Source: an uncultured Clostridia bacterium (GTDB lineage Bacteria; Bacillota; Clostridia; Oscillospirales; Oscillospiraceae). Taken from it: 11,108 nucleotides of DNA. Shown one piece after another: positions 1 through 3,629 of this stretch. The notes beneath the pieces are model-generated. The model saw nothing but the letters and a program-made list of their open reading frames with translations, was not told where the DNA came from and ran no database searches. The DNA is taken from assembly GCA_945613045.1 (NCBI GenBank), contig CALZAG010000034.1:1-11108 (forward strand), read 5' to 3'. The position numbers were made by a program, and so were the translations under genes. Numbering within the stretch: the stretch's first letter is position 1; the number at the start of each line of letters is the position of its first letter.

Positions 1-171
1 GGCTTGTTTCAGTCCGGCGGCTTCAAGAGCTCGCGGCCACGGGCCGAGAAAGGCCTTGATCCTTGAAAGCGTGACCGGATCAAAATCGCTTTTTTTGGGC
101 AGCCTCCCGAGCTCATCGTACTTTTCCCTGAGCATATCCGCCGCCCATTTTGTTTTTTCCTCAGAAATCAT
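1..171 (-). CDS. 5' part of a gene for a small-domain protein resembling HNH-associated repeat proteins (cut by window edge)
   Basis: Fifty-seven codons from the ATG at 171-169 run in frame off the left edge. The translation begins MISEEKTKWAAD and continues with a helix-rich segment containing LREKYDELGRLPKKSDFD and then RIKAFLGPWPRALEAAGL. The last pattern (hydrophobic-F-G-x-W-x-x-A-L-x-A-A-G-L) is characteristic of the short repeat often found with HNH/homing endonucleases and in small clostridial DNA-binding proteins. No catalytic domain is visible in the part present, so the function is not assigned. GGGGAG, in the 3' arm of the terminator hairpin at 179-204, lies at Shine-Dalgarno distance and supports this start. 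The gene sits directly behind a cobalamin riboswitch with a terminator platform, so expression is probably cobalamin-responsive. The reading frame is convincing; the family call is from motif memory only. Confidence 0.6.
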   Translation of the reverse strand, partial: MISEEKTKWAADMLREKYDELGRLPKKSDFDPVTLSRIKAFLGPWPRALEAAGLKQA

Positions 172-204
172 AAAAAAACTCTCCCCGCCTGTCGGCAGGA
201 AGAG
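172..204 (-). terminator. Intrinsic terminator of the cobalamin riboswitch, abutting the start codon
   Basis: In the minus-strand RNA the arms CTCTTCCTGCC (204-194) and GGCGGGGAGAG (189-179) form an 11-bp stem with two G-U pairs and a GACA loop. Seven U residues (178-172) follow immediately, and the next base is the A of the ATG. Both wobbles are G-U on the minus strand but C-A mismatches on the plus strand, so the hairpin is built to work in the minus transcript. The 3' arm also carries the GGGGAG that would serve as ribosome-binding site, so folding could stop transcription and hide the translation start. Confidence 0.85.
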
Positions 205-306
205 TGCAGCAAAAAATCAGCGCGAAAAGACTTTGGAGCAGGAGACGAGCAGAGCGCTCCCGCTTCAAAGCCGCGTTACGGCATTGATCATTCGGCTGCA
301 CTCTTC
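199..306 (-). promoter_or_regulatory. Antiterminator helix of the riboswitch expression platform
   Basis: GAAGAGTGCAGC (minus strand, 306-295) is perfectly complementary over 12 nt to GCTGCACTCTTC (210-199). The second arm includes six bases (199-204) of the 5' arm of the terminator at 179-204, so the two helices cannot form together. The first arm begins about 30 nt after the B12 box. This is the expected geometry of a transcription-attenuating riboswitch: the ligand-free RNA forms this helix and reads through, and ligand binding would favour the terminator. The 84 nt between the arms contain GGAGC/GCTCC and smaller self-complementary runs. How the aptamer disrupts the helix is not evident. 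Confidence 0.7.
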
Positions 307-336
307 TCACCAAAGCTGTGTTAAACCTAAAAATAC

Positions 337-558
337 GGCAGGTATCCTGACTTATGATCCCGCGAGACCCGATGCGCGGGAAGAACAGCCTTCTCGGAAA
401 AGCGCGGCTTTCCCAATGGCATATGCTCTCTTACGTCAAATACAGTAATGGCGGTTGTTCCGGATTCTGACCGGATTCCCTTTTGGGTCAAACCGGAAAG
501 TGATAAACAGCCTGACACAGGCCCTTTTAGTGTTGGTGGACGTCTGCGCATACCTACC
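337..558 (-). promoter_or_regulatory. Cobalamin riboswitch aptamer
   Basis: Conserved blocks of the cobalamin aptamer (Rfam RF00174 type) occur in the right order on the minus strand. They are GGGAATCCGG followed by AGAATCCGGAAC (480-452), CATTACTGTA (450-441, matching the CNACTGTA block), GCCATTGGG (420-412), a GGCTGTTCTTCCCGC segment corresponding to the GGGAAGGC arm, and the B12 box AAGTCAGGATACCTGCC (353-337). The 3' end of the B12 box, ATACCTGCC, pairs over 9 nt with GGTAGGTAT at 558-550, which closes the structure and sets the 5' boundary. The interval between that strand and GGGAATCC is about 70 nt and includes a small GCCTG/CAGGC hairpin, so the P2-P3 region may be slightly extended. 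Known members bind adenosyl- or other cobalamins and usually lower expression of B12 synthesis, transport or B12-independent isozyme genes. Here the downstream gene belongs to none of those by sight. Confidence 0.88.
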
Positions 559-604
559 TCAAAGAGAAAAGTACTCAAAAACTGTTCCGTGTCAGGTGCG
601 GGCA

Positions 605-713
605 GTTTTGACGGAGATGATTGTCGTTCAGGCAAAATAACAAGTCGCAGCTAATACTCCGCGTATTTGCAAGGCTTGTTATGAAGCATGGGCGATAATC
701 AGCCCGTCAAAAC
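605..713. other. 109-nt imperfect hairpin in the riboswitch leader
   Basis: Nested inverted repeats share one axis. GTTTTGACGG (605-614) pairs with CCGTCAAAAC (704-713). TGATTGTCG (618-626) pairs with CGATAATCA (693-701). ATAACAAG (637-644) pairs with CTTGTTAT (675-682). GCA plus AATAC (647-649, 653-657) pairs with GTATT plus TGC (663-670). The 10-nt interior segments 627-636 and 683-692 can also pair in part. No U-run follows on either strand, so it is not a standard terminator. Between the vegetative promoter at 801-829 and the aptamer it would form part of the minus leader, yet the wobble pairs favour the plus-strand RNA. It could be a structured RNA, a small inverted-repeat element or a protein-binding site. 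The function is unknown. Confidence 0.6.
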
Positions 714-800
714 CTGTTTATCCCTGTCCTGTTTGACCCATATCTACTCAGTCAACAACTTTTCAAACCGTATTTCCCAAACCAATATTATTTTTGTTTA

Positions 801-829
801 ATTCTATCACGGATGCCTAAAAAGGTCAA
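801..829 (-). promoter_or_regulatory. Probable vegetative (sigma-A) promoter for the riboswitch transcript
   Basis: On the minus strand TTGACC (829-824) and TAGAAT (806-801) are separated by exactly 17 nt, with one mismatch to consensus in each hexamer. Transcription would start near 794, giving a leader of about 620 nt before the ATG at 171. The leader holds the long hairpin, the aptamer and the terminator. The surrounding 714-800 is AT-rich and shows no gene. Confidence 0.6.
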
Positions 830-877
830 TTCTTGTTTTTGCGCGGCGGCATAAGCGCGCTTTCATGCGCCTGAAAT

Positions 878-907
878 CATATATGTCCTTCCCTGCACAT
901 ATACATT
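878..907 (+). promoter_or_regulatory. Candidate sigma-E promoter of spoIIID
   Basis: TCATATA (878-884) and TATACATT (900-907) are spaced 15 nt apart and resemble the sigma-E elements (about TCATATT and CATACAnT). The start would fall near 913, just upstream of the GGGGAG at 922-927. In Bacillus spoIIID is a mother-cell gene transcribed by sigma-E, which fits. The assignment rests on consensus matching only. Confidence 0.45.
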
Positions 908-935
908 GACTATGTGAGTTTGGGGAGTGGTATAT

Positions 936-1184
936 GTGCATACAAATATTGAGGAGAGGGCCTGCGACCTGGCGGTGTACATCATTGAAAACAAAGCTAC
1001 CGTTCGCGCTGCCGCGAAGCAGTTTAACATTTCCAAAAGCACTGTACACAAGGATCTCACCGAGAGGCTGAAAACAGTCAATCCCGCGCTGTACAAACAG
1101 GTGCGGGAGCTGCTGGATATCAACAAGGCCGAGCGGCATATCCGCGGCGGCATGGCTACACGCAGAAAATATAAGGGCGAATAA
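936..1184 (+). CDS. spoIIID: SpoIIID, mother-cell sporulation transcription regulator
   Basis: An 82-residue DNA-binding protein that in Bacillus and Clostridium switches the mother-cell programme between the sigma-E and sigma-K stages, activating some promoters and repressing others. The sequence matches the family almost throughout: TVRAAAKQFNISKSTVHKDL (residues 22-41) is the helix-turn-helix with the invariant SKSTVHKDLTERL, followed by the NPALYKQVRELLD helix and the basic C-terminal patch RHIRGGMATRRKYK, which also contacts DNA. GTG at 936 was chosen because it gives the family N-terminus (MH...IEER) and has GGGGAG eight bases upstream. An in-frame GTG at 927 overlaps that Shine-Dalgarno and is less likely. 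The protein is about ten residues shorter than B. subtilis SpoIIID and lacks its acidic tail, as in many clostridial members. It is monocistronic, ending in the hairpin at 1193-1220. Confidence 0.95.
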   Translation: MHTNIEERACDLAVYIIENKATVRAAAKQFNISKSTVHKDLTERLKTVNPALYKQVRELLDINKAERHIRGGMATRRKYKGE

Positions 1185-1192
1185 TCGTAACT

Positions 1193-1220
1193 ACGGCGGG
1201 TGCTCAGATGCACCCGCCGT
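1193..1220. terminator. Bidirectional hairpin between the convergent spoIIID and sodC-like genes
   Basis: ACGGCGGGTGC (1193-1203) and GCACCCGCCGT (1210-1220) form a perfect 11-bp GC-rich stem with the loop TCAGAT. It lies 8 nt after the spoIIID stop and 3 nt after the stop of the minus-strand gene at 1224. Neither side has a clean T-run (CAATCATTCT on plus, AGTTACGATTATT on minus). It therefore probably serves both genes as a weak terminator or as a 3'-end stabilising hairpin. Confidence 0.7.
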
Positions 1221-1223
1221 CAA

Positions 1224-1691
1224 TCATTCTATCACTCCGCAGGCAATCTTCTCTCCGGAATCGCCCGACGGCTGAGTTCTGAAATCGTCAGGCATCATAT
1301 GTATCACAACGGTTTTTCCGATGATCTCTCCGACCGTGAATCTGTCCGTCATGAAGGCCATCCAAGCCCTGCCCTTATTTCCGAAAAGCGGCGGCATATC
1401 TCCGGCATGGCACGGATGCGGGCAGCCCTGCGGATCATAATGCCCCTTCGTATCCGCAAACGGTGCCTCGGCTGTCCCGCCGCAGTCGCCGCCCGAATGT
1501 ATGTGAAAACCGAAAACATCGCATTCGCACTTTTCCTCATGCCTCGGCAGCCCTGTTATATCAGCAACCACGAGCACATTTTTGCCGGTATCAAAAAAGC
1601 TGACCTCGCCTGAAATGCCATTGCCCTGCATTTTTGCTCTCGCCTTCGGAGAATTCATAACGAGCATAGCCGCAAAATCGCACAGCGTCAT
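1224..1691 (-). CDS. Cu/Zn superoxide dismutase family protein without signal peptide
   Basis: A 155-residue protein of the SodC fold, which converts superoxide to hydrogen peroxide and oxygen. All metal ligands can be placed: H63 and H65 in GFHIH, the bridging H84 in HYDP, H92, H95 and D98 in CPHPCHAGDMP, and H131 in VVIH. C70 and C151 (ACGVI) match the intramolecular disulfide. The zinc subloop is short, with only three residues between the last two histidine ligands. The residue three before the second cysteine, normally the active-site arginine that guides superoxide, is lysine (K148). The N-terminus MTLCDFAAMLVMNS is not a signal peptide, unlike most bacterial SodC, which are exported. 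The start is fixed by GAGGTG five bases before the ATG. It is convergent with spoIIID and divergent from spoVAD, so a spore- or sporulation-related role is possible but only inferred from position. Confidence 0.85.
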   Translation of the reverse strand: MTLCDFAAMLVMNSPKARAKMQGNGISGEVSFFDTGKNVLVVADITGLPRHEEKCECDVFGFHIHSGGDCGGTAEAPFADTKGHYDPQGCPHPCHAGDMPPLFGNKGRAWMAFMTDRFTVGEIIGKTVVIHMMPDDFRTQPSGDSGEKIACGVIE

Positions 1692-1734
1692 ATAATCACC
1701 TCGTCATTCATTGTATGTGTTCATCTGAAATTTG

Positions 1735-1764
1735 TGAATGTTTTCTGAGCCACTGGACAAACTA
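1735..1764 (+). promoter_or_regulatory. Candidate sigma-G promoter of spoVAD
   Basis: TGAATG (1735-1740) and CAAACTA (1758-1764) are 17 nt apart, close to the forespore sigma-G elements TGMATA and CATACTA; spoVA operons are sigma-G dependent in Bacillus. Transcription would start near 1771, leaving a leader of only about nine bases before the ATG at 1780. That is unusually short and lowers confidence. Confidence 0.35.
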
Positions 1765-1779
1765 CTTTCGGTGATGACT

Positions 1780-2799
1780 ATGACTAAAAAAATCGGCAAA
1801 CAGACCTTTAAGCTTGCTTATCCCCCGACAATCGTGACCTCCGCCGCCGTGGTCGGGCAGAAAGAGGGACAAGGCCCCCTCAAAAGCTATTTTGACTATA
1901 TTTCGTCCGATTCATACTTCGGTGAAAAAAGCTGGGAAAAGGCCGAAAGCGCAATGCTCAAGCAGTGTTTTTCCCTGTGCTGCGACAAAGCAAAGATCGC
2001 TCCCAGCGATCTTGAACTAATATTCTCCGGCGATCTGCTCAACCAGTGCGTCGGCTCTGCCTTCGCAATGCGCGACGTCGGCGTCCCTTATTTCGGGCTC
2101 TACGGCGCCTGCTCCACGATGGGCGAGTCCATCACACTCGGCTCCATGGCGATAGACGGAGGTTATGTAAACCGAGTCTGTGCCGTCACGAGCTCCCACT
2201 TCTGCTCCTCGGAGCGGCAGTACCGCTTCCCTCTGGAATACGGCGGCCAGCGCACTCCCACGGCACAGTGGACGGTCACGGGCGCTGGCGCGGTCATACT
2301 GCAGGGCGACGGCAACGGCCCCTTTGTTACCTATCTCACCCCCGGAAAGATCGTCGACGCGGGCATAATTGACGCAAACAACATGGGAAGCGCCATGGCT
2401 CCCTCCGCGTACGAAACGCTCAAGGCCCATTTTGAGGACACAGGCCGCGGCCCCGACTACTACGATATGATCGTCACGGGCGACCTCGGCGCGATCGGTC
2501 ACGACACTGTGGAGGATATGTTCCGCATGGACGGCGTGAGTCTCGGAAGGTTTTACACCGACTGCGGCGTTTTGATATATGACCGCGAAAAGCAGGACGT
2601 ACACGCCGGAGGCTCCGGCTGCGGCTGCTCGGCCTCGGTTTTTGCCTCGTTTATCCTGCGCGGCATCGCTGAGGGAAAGTGGAGCAAGGTGCTTTTTGCG
2701 CCAACGGGCGCTTTGATGTCCCCCACCAGCACACAGCAGGGCGAAAGTATTCCGAGCATCTGCCATGCCGTTGCCATTGAAACCACAATCCCCAACTGA
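1780..2799 (+). CDS. spoVAD: SpoVAD, stage V sporulation protein AD
   Basis: A 339-residue protein (Bacillus SpoVAD: about 338). SpoVAD is the dipicolinic-acid-binding component of the SpoVA channel in the spore inner membrane, needed to load Ca-DPA into the forespore and release it at germination. It has a thiolase-like fold. Family landmarks include GKQTF near the N-terminus, the SGDLLNQ segment, YGACSTMGES around C111 (the thiolase cysteine position), ERQYRFPLEYGGQRTPTAQW, the DANNMGSAMAP block, VTGDLGAIG, VHAGGSGCGCSA and PTGALMSPTSTQQGESIP. ATG at 1780 was preferred over in-frame ATGs at 1738 and 1774 because MTKKIGKQTF aligns with the usual MKLTGKQTW start and GGTGAT (1770-1775) sits at the best distance. 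spoVAE follows after nine bases, so the two form an operon. spoVAC, which usually precedes spoVAD, is absent. Confidence 0.95.
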   Translation: MTKKIGKQTFKLAYPPTIVTSAAVVGQKEGQGPLKSYFDYISSDSYFGEKSWEKAESAMLKQCFSLCCDKAKIAPSDLELIFSGDLLNQCVGSAFAMRDVGVPYFGLYGACSTMGESITLGSMAIDGGYVNRVCAVTSSHFCSSERQYRFPLEYGGQRTPTAQWTVTGAGAVILQGDGNGPFVTYLTPGKIVDAGIIDANNMGSAMAPSAYETLKAHFEDTGRGPDYYDMIVTGDLGAIGHDTVEDMFRMDGVSLGRFYTDCGVLIYDREKQDVHAGGSGCGCSASVFASFILRGIAEGKWSKVLFAPTGALMSPTSTQQGESIPSICHAVAIETTIPN

Positions 2800-2808
2800 G
2801 GTGATACA

Positions 2809-3177
2809 ATGGATACATTTCTTGAATATTTTAAGGCCTTTGCGGTGGGCGGAGTGCTTTGCGCCATAGGTCAGCTTCTCATAGACAAAACGAAGCTCAC
2901 GCCAGCCCGTATCCTCACCGCCTACGTCGTGGCGGGCGTTATCCTCGGCGCGGTCGGTCTGTATCAGCCGCTTATCGACTGGGCGGGAGCGGGCGCGAGC
3001 ATACCCCTTACCGGCTTCGGAAGCACCCTCGCCAAGGGCGTTAAGGAGGCTGTGGCCTCCGACGGGCTGCTCGGCGCGTTCACCGGCGGCTTTACGGCCT
3101 CTGCCGCAGGTATCTGCGCCGCTATATTCTTCGGCCTTATCGTGGCATTGTTATGTAAACCAAGAGAGAAAAAATAA
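2809..3177 (+). CDS. spoVAE: SpoVAE, stage V sporulation protein AE (membrane subunit)
   Basis: A 122-residue hydrophobic protein of the SpoVAE (SpoVAEb) family, a membrane component of the SpoVA Ca-DPA channel. Visible landmarks are the N-terminal FLEYFKAFAVGGVLCAIGQ helix, then DKTKLTPARILTAYVVAGVI leading into the second helix, the loop GAGASIPLTGFGSTLAKGV, and a C-terminal membrane segment (about residues 95-115) ending in the basic KPREKK. There are three to four membrane segments, and length is close to other members (about 115-125). GAGGTGAT lies just upstream of the ATG at 2809. It is probably cotranscribed with spoVAD. No convincing terminator follows on the plus strand; the next 420 bases are the repeat-bearing spacer. 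Confidence 0.95.
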   Translation: MDTFLEYFKAFAVGGVLCAIGQLLIDKTKLTPARILTAYVVAGVILGAVGLYQPLIDWAGAGASIPLTGFGSTLAKGVKEAVASDGLLGAFTGGFTASAAGICAAIFFGLIVALLCKPREKK

Positions 3178-3247
3178 ACAACAATTTTCAAAGTCACCGG
3201 TCGGGCTGAGGCAAAAATAATATTTCTGAGGCACTAAATCAAATAGG

Positions 3248-3292
3248 CCGGCAGCCGCCGGGCGGACGAGCGATGCTCGCCCCTACGGGTGC
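3248..3292 (+). repeat. 45-bp palindromic repeat, copy 1 (direct)
   Basis: This stretch is identical over 45 bp to 3505-3549. It begins CCGGCAGCCGCCGGGCGG and contains CGGACG, a nine-base palindromic core AGCGATGCT, then CGCCCCTACG and GGTGC. CGAGC-GAT-GCTCG forms a hairpin, extended by GGG/CCC across a bulge. It is a short dispersed intergenic repeat; the function is unknown. Confidence 0.85.
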
Positions 3293-3378
3293 GTGTCGTC
3301 AGTACGTCAGCCCGAATATGTCCTGCGACGGTTATCGGTATGTTTCCATTCTCTAAATGATAGCTACATTCAAAATCA

Positions 3379-3415
3379 GGGGGCGTAGGGGCGGCCATTG
3401 GCCGTCCGTCCGCCG
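3379..3415 (-). repeat. Related palindromic repeat, inverted copy with a different core
   Basis: Read on the minus strand it contains CGGACG, a nine-base core GCCAATGGC, then CGCCCCTACG. The flanks are the same as in the two direct copies, but the core is GCC-AAT-GGC instead of AGC-GAT-GCT. The core stays self-complementary. It lies between the two direct copies in opposite orientation. Confidence 0.75.
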
Positions 3416-3504
3416 TAAGGCGGGGAATAAGACGGTGATTGCCGATTTTACCGGTCGGGTACCGGTAATAGAGATTTTCTTAAACTTAAAAACCGAATTG
3501 CTTT

Positions 3505-3549
3505 CCGGCAGCCGCCGGGCGGACGAGCGATGCTCGCCCCTACGGGTGC
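3505..3549 (+). repeat. 45-bp palindromic repeat, copy 2 (direct)
   Basis: An exact duplicate of 3248-3292 in the same orientation, 212 bases further on. The sequence outside the 45 bp differs, so the repeat unit itself, rather than a larger block, was duplicated or independently inserted. Confidence 0.85.
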
Positions 3550-3598
3550 AAACTCTGCAATGCTTGGGTCTGATATGTCTTTGCCTGCGACTTAAAAT

Positions 3599-3625
3599 AA
3601 ACGGATGGGTCTTGCCCATCCGTTT
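3599..3625 (-). terminator. Intrinsic terminator of the arg-car-dapF operon
   Basis: On the minus strand AAACGGATGGG and CCCATCCGTTT form a perfect 11-bp stem with the loop CAAGA, followed by ATTTTAAG. It starts four bases after the stop codon at 3630. The AAA/TTT ends of the stem extend the T-rich tail, so it works best for the leftward operon. Confidence 0.88.
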
Positions 3626-3629
3626 ACTC

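Larger units (their letters stand above)
3178..3598. other. Gene-free spacer with short palindromic repeats between convergent operons
   Basis: No credible reading frame lies here. The segment holds three copies of one palindromic repeat (two direct, one inverted) and a separate 7-bp hairpin, TACCGGT-CGGGT-ACCGGTA, at 3449-3467. The ten-base string ACCGGTCGGG occurs both near 3198 and at 3450. These features are typical of dispersed non-coding repeats collected between convergent genes. The terminator of the leftward operon begins at 3599. Confidence 0.7.

Noticed and set aside
56..448. 130-codon plus-strand frame across the riboswitch
   Set aside because: It covers the aptamer, terminator and minus-strand start region, has no ribosome-binding site, and its sequence is explained by RNA structure on the other strand.
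1710..1717. CATACAAT on the minus strand as a sigma-E -10 element for the SOD-like gene
   Set aside because: The -10 match is good, but no acceptable -35 lies at the right distance, and the start would fall on the Shine-Dalgarno.
1738..1779. Longer spoVAD start at 1738 or 1774
   Set aside because: No Shine-Dalgarno precedes 1738, the extra residues do not match the family, and a candidate sigma-G promoter overlaps. 1774 is too close to GGTGAT.
2017..2766. 249-codon open frame on the minus strand
   Set aside because: It is the shadow of spoVAD, which matches its family from end to end.
3449..3467. Hairpin TACCGGT/ACCGGTA as terminator of spoVAE
   Set aside because: It lies about 270 bases past the spoVAE stop and has no real U-run. 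It fits better as part of the repeat-rich spacer.
3248..3549. CRISPR array
   Set aside because: There are only two identical units and one inverted variant, with irregular spacing and strong palindromy. There is no leader and there are no cas genes.
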